Shown here piece by piece: positions 17,235 through 25,975 of a DNA stretch of 56,267 nucleotides. Numbering within the stretch: the first letter of the stretch is position 1; each line of letters begins with the position of its first letter. The notes beneath the pieces were generated by a model. It saw only the letters and a program-made list of their open reading frames with translations. It was not told where the DNA came from and made no database searches. The translations under genes and the position numbers were made by a program. Origin of the DNA: Candidatus Bathyarchaeota archaeon (GTDB lineage Archaea; Thermoproteota; Bathyarchaeia; TCS64). The DNA is taken from contig JAPKYO010000051.1 of the NCBI GenBank assembly GCA_026394265.1, forward strand, positions 1-56,267. The letters run 5' to 3'.

Positions 17235-18020
17235 TTAAGGTGCTGCAGAGGGGGTGAAATCTTTTTCCAGCCCAGCGGCGCACAGGAGCGCCTCGTAGTT
17301 CCCCCCACTCATCTTCCTCCGGTACTCCCTGAGGGCACCGAGCAGCCCCTCCCTCTCGGGGAGCCCCATGATCCTCTCCACGACGAGGCTCGCCTGCGTG
17401 TTCAGGAAGAGCGACTGCATCACGGTCGTCACGTTGGCGACGCGCCTCGCGGTGCCCGCCGACTCGAAGTCGATTATCACCGGCTCCAGCCCGCGCAACA
17501 TCGTGTGCCTCTTCAGTCTTACGAGTTCGCCGTGGTCGAGCCCCGCCTCGTCGAGGCGCCGAGCCTGATCGACGAGTTGGCGGAAAACACCGCGCAGCAC
17601 CCCAGCGTCCGACGGGGTCAGCTTCTTGATCCACTCGCTCAGGTAGGGTCCCTCGACAAGCTCCATGAGCAGGGCATCCGGCCCCCATGTGATTAGCTTC
17701 GGCCCGACGCCCACGCTATTCGCCACCTTTAGGAGCCTCGCCTCCTCATCGAAGCCGACCCTGTCGGCGTCCGACCTCCGAAGCTTAGCGGCGTAAACAC
17801 CGTCCCGCGTCAACACCTTGAGGACGATAGACGTGTTTCCCTTGCCGAGGACCGGTATGGTCTCGACCCTGTGTGGTCCCTCGAAGGCGATTTGCTCTAC
17901 GCCCATCCCCCTGAGTTCCTCGATCTTCGCCTCCGCGGCCCCCACGTCCCACTTTGGCCAGTGGATGAGGTAGCCGCGTGGGTGTGTGAGGAGCCGGTCT
18001 AGGGGGACGCGCTCACCCAA
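17235..18020 (-). CDS. predicted archaeal Ser/Thr protein kinase (COG2112-like)
   Basis: 261 residues. The N-terminal part (1-50) is family specific. The kinase core begins with the Gly-rich loop LGKGNTSIVLKV, followed by AAKLRR (ATP-binding Lys), then HGELVRL and PVIIDFESAG, which take the place of the catalytic HxD and DFG loops. This reduced kinase fold is typical of the COG2112 archaeal kinases related to RIO/Bud32-type enzymes. Its substrate is unknown. It overlaps the cca gene by 8 bases, implying translational coupling and a possible role in tRNA or RNA metabolism. Confidence 0.8.
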   Translation of the reverse strand: MGERVPLDRLLTHPRGYLIHWPKWDVGAAEAKIEELRGMGVEQIAFEGPHRVETIPVLGKGNTSIVLKVLTRDGVYAAKLRRSDADRVGFDEEARLLKVANSVGVGPKLITWGPDALLMELVEGPYLSEWIKKLTPSDAGVLRGVFRQLVDQARRLDEAGLDHGELVRLKRHTMLRGLEPVIIDFESAGTARRVANVTTVMQSLFLNTQASLVVERIMGLPEREGLLGALREYRRKMSGGNYEALLCAAGLEKDFTPSAAP

Positions 18021-19416
18021 GCCAGTCAGGCCTGCCGCGTAGGAAGCCCTCGAGGAACGCGGGGAACTCGCCCCGCAGCTCGCCCTCGATCTCCTCGTTT
18101 ATGTAGACGTCCCCATCCTCGCCGAGGAGGTCGGCGAGGCGCTTCGGGACGCCGAGTTCCTCGTAGCCGTCGGCGAGCGCCTTCCTGAGGTATGTGCGGG
18201 GGAACACGTGTTTCCTCTTGACCATGACCCACCACTTGCCGCCCTCGATTCCCGGGCCGCCTACGAGTTCCGGGGACCCGATGTAGGTTTGGATGAAGTC
18301 GTTGCTCTCCTTCGGGAGGCGGACCGGGGGACCAACCTTCTTGATGACGGGGGACAGCAATATTGATTCGAGTTCGTAGACGAATATGTGCCTCTTCGCC
18401 TCGTCGCTCCAGCTCCCAGACCTGAATACCTTGAAGCCCCTCTCCCCCAGCGCCCTGCCGAGGGCCTTCTCAGTCCTGTAGAGCTGCCCCCAGAGGGTAT
18501 CCGGCACCGGGGGGTCATCGTCGGGTATGACGACGAATAGGACATCCGCCCCCCTGTTCACGAGCTCTTCCTTGAGCCTCGAAGCGTCGTTGATCTTGGA
18601 TTTGAAGAATCTCTCGCTGGGCCTCTCCGAGAGGGCGCGTGCCGCCGCCACGAATGTCCAGAGCGCCGTCTCGGTGACCGCGGAGGCCACGTTCCTGTTG
18701 GCGTCGACCGGATCGACAACCACGAGTGGCTCCTTGAACTTCGAGAGGTTCGAGACTTTCTCCACCTGTATCACGGGGTGGTCGCCCCAGTTCGCCGCCG
18801 CCTCGATGAGGCCTTCGAATGAGCCGTGGGCGACGACGAGCAGCTCGCAGAGGTAGCCTGAGAATCCGCCGACCTTGATCTCGGCTCCGTAGACGCCGAT
18901 GCCCCTCATGAATGCCTTGAGGACCCTGACGTCGTCCCTCAGGGGGTCCGTGAGGCGTGGGAGGAGGTAGCCGGTGTGCAGGGGGGTGCGGTCCGTTGAT
19001 GATGCGAAGCCCTTCCCCGCCTCAGCCCTGAAGCAGGGTATGAACTCGACCTCGAATCCCTCCATCTCCTTCTTCACGTAGGGATGCTCGGCGTAGGCCT
19101 CGACCCACCCCTTCCCGACGTAGCCCTTGACGACCTCGTTCACCCTTAGCAGGTCCCTCCGCTCGGAGCCGTGGCGGAGTATGATGAAGGTGTCGATGTC
19201 CCTCTGCCCGACGAGCCACGTGTCGCGGGCGACGGAGCCGTGTACCTCGACGTCCGCGTCGACTCCCCCCCTCCTGAGCGCCTCGGCGAGGCTGACCTTC
19301 AGCTTCACTATGAACGCGGTTATCTCCTCGTGATGGCGCTCGTTTGGCTTGATCCCGGCGAGTATCTTCTTCTTTAGTTGGCTCCAGGGCTCGGGCAACG
19401 GCAAGGACGATGTCAC
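18013..19416 (-). CDS. cca: archaeal (class I) CCA tRNA nucleotidyltransferase
   Basis: 467 residues, the usual length for archaeal CCA enzymes. The nucleotidyltransferase signature VHGSVARDTWLVGQRDIDTFI places G60-S61 and the metal-binding D73/D75. It is followed by the central, tail-like and C-terminal domains with DRTPLHTGYLLPRL. It adds or repairs the 3' CCA of tRNA using CTP and ATP. Both tRNA genes in this window already encode CCA, so here it may act mostly in repair. It lies upstream of the COG2112 kinase and 52 bases downstream of thpR, a neighbour often seen in archaea. Confidence 0.95.
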   Translation of the reverse strand: MTSSLPLPEPWSQLKKKILAGIKPNERHHEEITAFIVKLKVSLAEALRRGGVDADVEVHGSVARDTWLVGQRDIDTFIILRHGSERRDLLRVNEVVKGYVGKGWVEAYAEHPYVKKEMEGFEVEFIPCFRAEAGKGFASSTDRTPLHTGYLLPRLTDPLRDDVRVLKAFMRGIGVYGAEIKVGGFSGYLCELLVVAHGSFEGLIEAAANWGDHPVIQVEKVSNLSKFKEPLVVVDPVDANRNVASAVTETALWTFVAAARALSERPSERFFKSKINDASRLKEELVNRGADVLFVVIPDDDPPVPDTLWGQLYRTEKALGRALGERGFKVFRSGSWSDEAKRHIFVYELESILLSPVIKKVGPPVRLPKESNDFIQTYIGSPELVGGPGIEGGKWWVMVKRKHVFPRTYLRKALADGYEELGVPKRLADLLGEDGDVYINEEIEGELRGEFPAFLEGFLRGRPDWLG

Positions 19417-19468
19417 TGTGGATGCATAGGCGCGGGGACCGTAGAAATATCTACCGAATGAGACGCGT

Positions 19469-20029
19469 CTATGCGAGTGCCCTCGATTCCGCCGCGTTCG
19501 AGTAGATGGGGCCGTCCCTCGTGAGCACGCTTTTCTTCAGGCGGATGTGCTCGACCCTGAGTGGGCCGAACTCCTCGTCCTCCATGTCCTTCACCGCCTC
19601 GGCGAGCTGCGCCCTGTTCCTACCACTCCTGACGCGGCACAGCGTTACGTGGGGCTGGAATGGCCTCCTCTCCGGCTCAAAGCCTAGGGCCTTGAGCCCC
19701 TTCTCAAGCTCGGTGAAGACCGCCAGCATCTCCGAGGCTTCCCCTGCGACACCCGCCCAGACGACGCTCGGCCTGCTGGGGGTGGGGAAGACGCCGACGC
19801 CCCTGAAGTCGAGGGTGAATGGCTTGAAGGCTATTCCCTTGACGAGTTCCGAGACGCGCGCCGTCCTCTCCTCGGGTATCTCTCCTAGGAACTTGAGGGT
19901 GATGTGGATGTTCTCCTCCTCGACGGCCTTGACGTCGGCCCCGGTCGCCACGAGTGCGCCCTGGGCGCGCCGAAGCGCCGCCTTGAGGGTGGGGTCGTCT
20001 ATGTCGACGGCCACGAAGCACCTATCCAT
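19469..20029 (-). CDS. thpR: RNA 2',3'-cyclic phosphodiesterase (2'-5' RNA ligase family, ThpR)
   Basis: 186 residues with the two HxTx motifs of the 2H phosphoesterase fold: H42-I-T44 in IHITLKFLGE and H127-V-T129 in PHVTLCRV. Family members hydrolyse 2',3'-cyclic phosphates and can ligate tRNA halves in vitro. ATG at 20029; divergent from the EamA transporter; followed by cca. Confidence 0.95.
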   Translation of the reverse strand: MDRCFVAVDIDDPTLKAALRRAQGALVATGADVKAVEEENIHITLKFLGEIPEERTARVSELVKGIAFKPFTLDFRGVGVFPTPSRPSVVWAGVAGEASEMLAVFTELEKGLKALGFEPERRPFQPHVTLCRVRSGRNRAQLAEAVKDMEDEEFGPLRVEHIRLKKSVLTRDGPIYSNAAESRALA

Positions 20030-20086
20030 GGGTTATGGGTGGGGGAGGCTGCTAATGATTTTAACTCTGGTGGCTCCATAACCTGC

Positions 20087-20959
20087 ATGGAGCCCCTCGC
20101 CGTCGTCCTAATACTCGTGAGCGCGGCGTCGCACGCGGCTTGGAACTACCTCGCCAAGGGGGCGCGTGATAAGGACTCCTTCATGCTCCTCATGAACGTG
20201 ACCAGCCAAGTCACATTGCTGCCCGTCTTCATCCTGCTGCTCAGGGACTGGTCGCTCCCCATGAGCGCGGTGCCCTTCCTCATCGCGAGCGCCATCGCCG
20301 AGGCGGTCTACTTCCTCGCCCTGAGCCGAGCCTACGACGCGGGCGACCTAAGCATCGTCTACCCCGTCGCCAGGAGCGCCCCCCTGTTCGTCGCAGTCGC
20401 GGGGGCCATCTTCTTCGGCGACCCCCTCACAACCGCGGGATTGGCCGGCATACTCCTCGTCCTCGCCGGCGTCTACATACTCCACCTCAAGTCGCTCAAG
20501 TTGAACAGCCTCCTCGAGCCTCTCCGTAGCTTCAAGGGGCCCGCCTTCGGCTTCGCCCTGATCGCCGCGGTGGGCACGACGGCCTACTCCCTGAGCGACA
20601 AGGCGGCGGTCACCCGGGTTGACCCCGTCCTCTACGACCTCTGGCTAGAGGTGGCGATCACCCTCGTCCTCACCCCCATCGTGCTCCGCAGCAGGGGTTT
20701 GGGGAACATCCGAACCGAGTGGGGCAACACGTGGAAGAGGATCACCGTGGCCGGCGCCCTGATGCGTGGGGGCTACCTGCTCGTCCTCGTGGCTATGACA
20801 CTCGCCCCCGTCGGCTACCTCCTCGCCTTCAGGCAGATCAGCGTCGTCATAGGCGCCCTCCTCGGCCTCATAATCCTCAGGGAGGGATACGGCGCGCCCC
20901 GGATACTCGGCTCCGCCACAATCTTCGCCGGGGTCTACATAATCGCCACACTCGCCTGA
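20087..20959 (+). CDS. EamA/DMT-family transporter
   Basis: 290 residues with about ten hydrophobic helices in two EamA repeats. The first repeat ends in AVAGAIFFGDPLTTAGLAGI and the second in SVVIGALLGLIILREGYGAPR. It is a full-length member of the drug/metabolite transporter superfamily; the substrate cannot be told. ATG at 20087, 57 bases from the divergent thpR start. Confidence 0.88.
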   Translation: MEPLAVVLILVSAASHAAWNYLAKGARDKDSFMLLMNVTSQVTLLPVFILLLRDWSLPMSAVPFLIASAIAEAVYFLALSRAYDAGDLSIVYPVARSAPLFVAVAGAIFFGDPLTTAGLAGILLVLAGVYILHLKSLKLNSLLEPLRSFKGPAFGFALIAAVGTTAYSLSDKAAVTRVDPVLYDLWLEVAITLVLTPIVLRSRGLGNIRTEWGNTWKRITVAGALMRGGYLLVLVAMTLAPVGYLLAFRQISVVIGALLGLIILREGYGAPRILGSATIFAGVYIIATLA

Positions 20960-20995
20960 GGCAACCACTATAAACCCGCCACCCAACATACCCCC

Positions 20996-21913
20996 ATGTT
21001 CGAGTTCACCGACCCCTTCGACGCCGACGGCGAGTGGCTGCGGGGGAATCTGCACACCCACACGACCGCCTCCGACGGCGTCAGGAGCCCGCAGGCGGTC
21101 GTCGACCACTACGCCGCCGAGGGCTACGACTTCCTCAGCATAACCGACCACGGCAGACTCACAGACCCGTCGAGGCTTGACCCGCGGGACATGACGCTCA
21201 TCCCCGGACAGGAGATAAGCCTCGGCAGGACCGAGGCGGGCACCACCTTCCACATTGTAGCCATCGGCACCCACACGCGTCTCAGGCACAGGGACTTCGA
21301 CCTCGAAGGCGACCCCCAGCGCGCCATAGACGACGCCAAGAAGCAGGGCGCGGTCGCCATCCTCGCCCACCCCTACTGGAGCGGGCTCAACAAGAACGAC
21401 ATGCTCCGCCTCACAGGCTACGACGGCGTAGAGATATACAACAGCAACTGCGAGATATACAACGGCGCAGGCGACTCCCGCCCACACGCCGACTCAATCC
21501 TCGCAGATGGGAGGCGGGCACTCCTCTTCGCCACAGACGACCACCACGGCACACCCGAGCCCATGAAGCTCCCAGACTCCGCCATCTCGTGGATAAGCGT
21601 CAAAGCCAAGCGGAACCCCGCCTCCATCCTAGCCTCCATAAAGGCGGGCAAGTTCTATGCAAGCAACGGCCCAGAACTCAAGCGTATAACTTTCGAAGAA
21701 GGAACGATCGTGGCGAAGACCAGCCCCGCGGCATCGATCGGCTTCATCTCCGCCCCAAGCCGAGGCACAAAATACTGGGCAGACGACAAACCACTAACAG
21801 AGGCAGTCTACACCCCGCGCAAGAAGGAGACATACATACGCGTCGAGGCAACCGACGAAAACAGCAGAACCGTCTGGTCTAACCCTATATACATTTCATA
21901 CACGTTAGTGTAA
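20996..21913 (+). CDS. PHP-domain metallophosphoesterase
   Basis: 305 residues. H20/H22 (NLHTHTTASDG) and D51/H52 (SITDHG), with further His at ILAHPYW and ATDDHHG, build the multi-metal PHP active site. The C-terminal beta-rich domain (about 220-305) resembles CehA/McbA-type members. It would hydrolyse a phosphoester (nucleotide, inositol or sugar phosphate). A TATA box ACTATAAAC (20967-20975) lies 25 bases before the ATG, indicating a leaderless transcript. Confidence 0.87.
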   Translation: MFEFTDPFDADGEWLRGNLHTHTTASDGVRSPQAVVDHYAAEGYDFLSITDHGRLTDPSRLDPRDMTLIPGQEISLGRTEAGTTFHIVAIGTHTRLRHRDFDLEGDPQRAIDDAKKQGAVAILAHPYWSGLNKNDMLRLTGYDGVEIYNSNCEIYNGAGDSRPHADSILADGRRALLFATDDHHGTPEPMKLPDSAISWISVKAKRNPASILASIKAGKFYASNGPELKRITFEEGTIVAKTSPAASIGFISAPSRGTKYWADDKPLTEAVYTPRKKETYIRVEATDENSRTVWSNPIYISYTLV

Positions 21914-21963
21914 TGAAACTTGGGCGCGCAAAAAAAGATGTCGTCATTTTTCGACACTCTTTT

Positions 21964-22767
21964 CTAGTGCATAAACCAGCCAACGAGCCAGAGAGTGAAA
22001 TCGCCGAATAATATTGAGCTAAGGTATCCCATCTCTAGAACGAATAGAAATGGGAGACTATATGAAACCCATACTCGTTTCCTTTCCATTAAACGAAGTT
22101 TTTTTATGGTCTCAACGGCCCCAGCGTCGTCGAAAAAGTTTGGCATTAGTAATAATGTAACGGTGTCGTATTCTCCAATCTTTTCAAGTGGATATTCAAA
22201 TGGTGGCCCTCGAATAGTGTTAATATCTTTATTTAATCCCGTAAGAAATAGCATAATTCTCCTCCAAGGGCTAATGGGTATATATCCCTGGAAGATTTTC
22301 ATATCTCTTATATTCATCAAATTATAAAAAAATACCACTACCATGCCCGAAGCTGCTATTAATACGGAGTTAGAGATTACTGTAAGTGGGAATATTACTG
22401 ATGATATTAATGGTGATTTAAACCCTAGAACTGGGGCTACTGGGTTTAGTAGCCCAATAACTATGATCGCGAGCAGATCAGCACCTCCAAAAAGACCGAG
22501 GTAACCGGTTAAAATGGAAAACCCGATGCTGAAACCTACTGCGACTAGTAGAGGAAGTAACCCGAGTGTCCCATTATAAAACTCATAGATATTAAGAATT
22601 AACCCAGCGACGCCAAATATTATCCATACTAGGTCGCTGATCTCTCTTGTTTTTATGTCCTTATATGATGCGTAGCTAAGCATTCCTATGGAAAGGGCAA
22701 CTCTGAATATGACTTCAATCGATAGTTCGGCCCCCATCAGGAACTCTATTAATGTGTCTTCATACAC
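21964..22767 (-). CDS. archaeal prepilin peptidase, A24 family (FlaK/PibD/EppA-like)
   Basis: 267 residues with six or more hydrophobic segments. The two catalytic aspartates are recognisable as D37 in SYKDIKTREISD and D97 in GLFGGADLLA (GxGD-type motif, here GGAD). A soluble C-terminal part carries FEYPLEKIGEYDTVTLLLMPNFF. It cleaves class III signal peptides of archaella or type IV pilins at the membrane. No pilin or archaellin genes are visible nearby. Much more AT-rich than the gene to its left, marking the start of an AT-rich island. Confidence 0.85.
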   Translation of the reverse strand: MYEDTLIEFLMGAELSIEVIFRVALSIGMLSYASYKDIKTREISDLVWIIFGVAGLILNIYEFYNGTLGLLPLLVAVGFSIGFSILTGYLGLFGGADLLAIIVIGLLNPVAPVLGFKSPLISSVIFPLTVISNSVLIAASGMVVVFFYNLMNIRDMKIFQGYIPISPWRRIMLFLTGLNKDINTIRGPPFEYPLEKIGEYDTVTLLLMPNFFDDAGAVETIKKLRLMERKRVWVSYSLPFLFVLEMGYLSSILFGDFTLWLVGWFMH

Positions 22768-23008
22768 ATATATAATTATTATAATATCTAAAATCTATTA
22801 TCTATCTCAAAAGATTAATCGTCATCTTAACTCTCCCCTTCACATAGATTTTACAATTAATGTTATTTAATTCTCTGGTAATTCATTATTATCTTAATCT
22901 ATATTATTTATTAGTATTAGTTATATAACTTATTATAGTTTAATATTACTATCTTCTTTAATAATCCCCAGATCTCACTTTCTTTTTATAGGGGGAAATA
23001 ACCCGCAA

Positions 23009-23575
23009 TTGAATTACGACGAAAGAGTCGACGTAGTGGACCTCATACTCAATGTTTTAAAGGAGCATGAGAAAAATCTTGATTCCTTAGTCCTGCAGCT
23101 AGGAGAGACAGTTAGCCAACAAAATACCCCTGGTAAAATTTCGCCCCATGGGCTTAGCCAACACAAGATTGTCCTCCGTAAGTGGCCGGAGTTTCGAGAG
23201 AGATGCCTGCATTCTGATACCCTTACATTTGATATTGAAGGTGATAAATTTAAGGTATTTTCATTAAAGAATGATGTTTTTTTTATATATTTCGAAACCA
23301 TACCTGAAGTGGCAATAAAAATGGAGAAAAACAGTGATAAAATCATCATTGAATCTGGGGATTTGATGTCTACTGAAGATACTTCCTATGCATACAATGG
23401 AAGGCTTCAGTGTGGTTTGAGTCTCAATGTGAAAAAGTTAAAGGTTAACATGCCTAATGGAGATACCGTCCAAAAGATAATGTATAAAGTCGATCCAGAA
23501 AAAGCGAAACTGTGGTTATCTGAAGAACTTAAAACCGAAAAAAGATCGATTATGTTTGGATGGATTGAACTTTAA
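23009..23575 (+). CDS. hypothetical protein, 188 aa
   Basis: Unrecognised soluble protein with an acidic, helical N-terminus (DERVDVVDLILNVLKEHEKNLDSL) and a beta-rich middle part (FDIEGDKFKVFSLKNDVFFIYFETIPEV). No membrane segments or cysteine motifs. The TTG at 23009 is the only start near the beginning of the frame; CTTTTTATAG lies about 23 bases upstream as a TATA element and a GGGGG stretch 14 bases upstream is too distant for a good SD. Part of the AT-rich island. Confidence 0.6.
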   Translation: MNYDERVDVVDLILNVLKEHEKNLDSLVLQLGETVSQQNTPGKISPHGLSQHKIVLRKWPEFRERCLHSDTLTFDIEGDKFKVFSLKNDVFFIYFETIPEVAIKMEKNSDKIIIESGDLMSTEDTSYAYNGRLQCGLSLNVKKLKVNMPNGDTVQKIMYKVDPEKAKLWLSEELKTEKRSIMFGWIEL

Positions 23576-23592
23576 AAAAAGGTTTTAAATAT

Positions 23593-23895
23593 TTATCTCC
23601 AGTTTCGAAGTTCCGGGACTCTATCGTTCTCAACCAATTCCTTAGCTTTGTTGAAATATCTTAGTACGTTTATTCCCTTTTCAGTAAGATTATATGCCTT
23701 CTTAGTTCGTTTATCTCCATTTTCAGAAATAAACTCCTCAATGAGCTCCTGATTAACTAGTGATTTCAATATTTGTTGGAGGGGTTTCCATGAGAGATTA
23801 GCGCCGTACATGATCTTTGTAGGTATGATCACGCCGTTGTTAATCTCTTTGAGAATGTCTATGTATATCTCAAGCTTCGATCTTCTATTTATCAT
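23593..23895 (-). CDS. winged helix-turn-helix transcriptional regulator (ArnR1-like)
   Basis: 100 residues. KLEIYIDILKEINNGVIIPTKIMYGANLSWKPLQQILKSLVNQELIEE forms the recognition helix region, followed by a wing (SENGDKRTKKAYNLTEKG) and a C-terminal helix. This is the small single-domain wHTH architecture common in Nitrososphaeria and Bathyarchaeia (ArnR1-like group). It probably binds DNA as a dimer; the target is unknown. Convergent with the hypothetical gene to its left. Confidence 0.82.
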   Translation of the reverse strand: MINRRSKLEIYIDILKEINNGVIIPTKIMYGANLSWKPLQQILKSLVNQELIEEFISENGDKRTKKAYNLTEKGINVLRYFNKAKELVENDRVPELRNWR

Positions 23896-24121
23896 CCTAA
23901 CAATCTTCTCCAGTGTCCTGTTTACGAAAATAAACCCGGTTAACTAGAGTTTAAGCTAGTGTCAATTGGTGTTTGCTACACACATATTTGGGATATGTAT
24001 CTTTAAGTTGGCATCTTAAAACTAGGTTATCTGTATTCCGCGCTTATGATTCTCAACGGTTATTCGTCTACTTTATCATATAGATTTATAATCTAGATCA
24101 AGGATCCATTCGTTGAACTAA

Positions 24122-24445
24122 ATGCTAAATCAAACCCCTTTATCCCGCTTCGAAATTAGTGCCTATATAATGCTAGTTATTGGGGTAATAGGGGATCATT
24201 TTTCGACAGGGATTGCACTAACCCGTGAAAATATCTACGAAAGTAATTCTATAGTTCTTAGATTTATGCAGAATGGATTATGGGTCCCAATAGATGTTAC
24301 TTTAATCGTATTTAGTGTGTTAAGTACTTATTTTTTAATTAGAGTATTGAAAAAACCTCTTGCTCAATATTTACTTATATTTCCAGTTTTAACTGGATTA
24401 ATTAGGTTACTAGTCACATTCTGGAATATTTCGTTAATAATTTAG
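24122..24445 (+). CDS. DUF5658-like small membrane protein
   Basis: 107 residues with three to four hydrophobic helices. The early HFSTGIALTRENIYESNSIV segment matches the D/H..ST....E.N pattern I associate with DUF5658 proteins. Function unknown. ATG at 24122; an AT-rich upstream region with several TATA-like sequences leaves the promoter undetermined. Confidence 0.6.
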   Translation: MLNQTPLSRFEISAYIMLVIGVIGDHFSTGIALTRENIYESNSIVLRFMQNGLWVPIDVTLIVFSVLSTYFLIRVLKKPLAQYLLIFPVLTGLIRLLVTFWNISLII

Positions 24446-24468
24446 ATCTAGACGAAGAAAAAATTTTT

Positions 24469-25398
24469 TCAAAAATGATCTTTTCGGTTCTGATTTTTCC
24501 ATAACATATCAAAAAGATTCTCATAAGATTTAACTATAGATCTATCATTAGTCTCCATAACGCAAAATTTGTTATTATTATTTTCCATGAAAAGAATCAT
24601 ATAACCTGCATCAGAAATGATGAAACTTGGCTGGTCTTTTAGATGTAAGAAAGCGAAGTCACAGTTTACAAGATTCATCTGTTCTAAAACAAAAGTACTA
24701 GTGGGTGAATAATCTGTTAGTATCTTTACATCAATGTCTTTCTTCTTCTTAGACAGAGTCTCAAGTTCCTCGAAAAAAGATGAGTTATATACCCCGATAA
24801 GATTTCTATCGTTCAGTACTCCTTTAAACCTTTTTTCAGATAGCTTTAGGAGCTTTGAGATTTTTCCGATTATCTTATTTTTTCCTTCTACAACCTGGAG
24901 CATTTTTTCTTCGTTTTCAGGTTCGTTGACTTCAGGTAAGGATCCCCAAAGGTGAAGAAGTTCAGTTTTCCTTTTCTCTAGTTGATAGATTCGTTCTCTC
25001 TTCTCCTCTAGTTTTAAGTCGAGAAACTTTTCTAACGGAACTGCTTTGAACTTCATCGGTCTCTCAAGGACACGGTAAATTATTCCCTCATTTTCAAGAG
25101 TCCTTAAGATCTTATACACTTCTGTTCTGTGTAAGTTAAGAGATTCAGCGATTTTCTGAGCTTTCTGTGCACCGGAACGTGCGAGGTAGAGAAACACTTT
25201 TGCTTCATTTTTTGAGAGCTTTAATCTGATTAGTGCTGTTTTAATTTCTTTGAGTGCGTTAATCTGAAATGCGTTTTCTTGGGAAAACTCCGATTTTAAG
25301 GTTGGGTTTATAAGCTGTAGTAAGTCTGAATCCGCGTCTTCATTTGTTAGTGTTGAGTTGGACTTATCCTTCTGGATCTTTGATAGTACCACCTGCAT
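24469..25398 (-). CDS. TrmB-family transcriptional regulator
   Basis: 309 residues. The TrmB-type winged HTH is at about 48-115 (LKLSKNEAKVFLYLARSGAQKAQKIAESLNLHRTEVYKILRTLENEGII), followed by a coiled-coil linker (EEKRERIYQLEKRKTELLHLW). A C-terminal effector-type domain contains a phospholipase-D-like fold region (about 150-300). TrmB proteins are sugar- or metabolite-responsive repressors and activators; the effector here is unknown. It lies at the right part of the AT-rich island and is transcribed away from tRNA-Gln. An N-terminal extension of about 45 residues precedes the HTH. Confidence 0.85.
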   Translation of the reverse strand: MQVVLSKIQKDKSNSTLTNEDADSDLLQLINPTLKSEFSQENAFQINALKEIKTALIRLKLSKNEAKVFLYLARSGAQKAQKIAESLNLHRTEVYKILRTLENEGIIYRVLERPMKFKAVPLEKFLDLKLEEKRERIYQLEKRKTELLHLWGSLPEVNEPENEEKMLQVVEGKNKIIGKISKLLKLSEKRFKGVLNDRNLIGVYNSSFFEELETLSKKKKDIDVKILTDYSPTSTFVLEQMNLVNCDFAFLHLKDQPSFIISDAGYMILFMENNNNKFCVMETNDRSIVKSYENLFDMLWKNQNRKDHF

Positions 25399-25703
25399 TG
25401 GTATCCCACCCTACGAAAGGATTTAGTCTAATAGTGGCTTGTGGAGAAATGATCTATATTATTGTTCTATACACTTTTCCTTTTTAAGATTTCACGCACG
25501 TCTAGTCATGTATTAGATAGAAAATAACAGTAATAAGTCAACTAAAATAATCTTGAATGATCGTCGCGTGCGTGAGGCCACACAGAACAATGTTGAGGCC
25601 TGAAGCAAGACCTGATGACGAAACACAACTACTTTTAAAATTTCAATAAACCTCATACTGAAAGAAATCATGTCCAAACTCAGTAATAATGATGTTAAGA
25701 GAA
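25399..25703. other. 305-base intergenic stretch, no convincing gene
   Basis: AT-rich, with the TrmB promoter expected at its left end. A 30-codon frame starting at 25557 lacks ribosome-binding or promoter support and is not called. No inverted repeat or tRNA-like motif was recognised apart from the adjacent tRNA-Gln. Confidence 0.4.
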
Positions 25704-25779
25704 TGGTAGCCCGGAAGAGATTCGAACTCTTGTCAGAGGCTCCAGAGGCCCCGATCCTTGACCGCTAGACGACCGGGCT
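25704..25779 (-). tRNA. tRNA-Gln (anticodon CTG), CCA encoded
   Basis: Minus strand from 25779. Acceptor AGCCCGG/CCGGGCT; D arm GTCT/GGAT with a 9-base loop. The anticodon stem is GGGGC/GCCTC with loop CTCTGGA, giving anticodon CTG. The variable loop is 4 bases and the T arm is AAGAG-TTCGAAT-CTCTT. The 73-nt body ends with discriminator A at 25707, followed by encoded CCA. The AGCCCGG...A identity elements and the G after the anticodon fit archaeal tRNA-Gln. No intron. Its 3' end faces the AT-rich island. Confidence 0.95.
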
Positions 25780-25806
25780 ACTGCCGTTTCATAAACCCAG
25801 ATGGGT

Positions 25807-25814
25807 AATATAAG
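25807..25814 (-). promoter_or_regulatory. TATA box of tRNA-Gln
   Basis: CTTATATT on the minus strand is centred about 31 bases before the mature 5' end of tRNA-Gln, the usual place for an archaeal tRNA promoter. Confidence 0.55.
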
Positions 25815-25975
25815 AATACCCCCCTCGGGAGCACACTCACTTGTGCTAGCCTCTATCCTATAATAAAGGCAAAACCTTAAATAATCTCTTTTTAAGGATT
25901 TCTATGCTCCACGTGATCAGTTTTAGCAAGCCTCCTCAGGAGTGGGGCATCTGGGATGGAATGCAGTAATAGGTG

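Noticed and set aside
21914..21963. Duplicated tRNA-Gln 3' end (att site) at the left border of the AT-rich island
   Set aside because: No sequence resembling GAGTTCGAATCTC or CCGGGCTACCA was found there.
25557..25652. 30-codon frame MIVACVRPHRTMLRPEARPDD
   Set aside because: No promoter, no ribosome-binding site, and no recognisable features; judged a chance frame.
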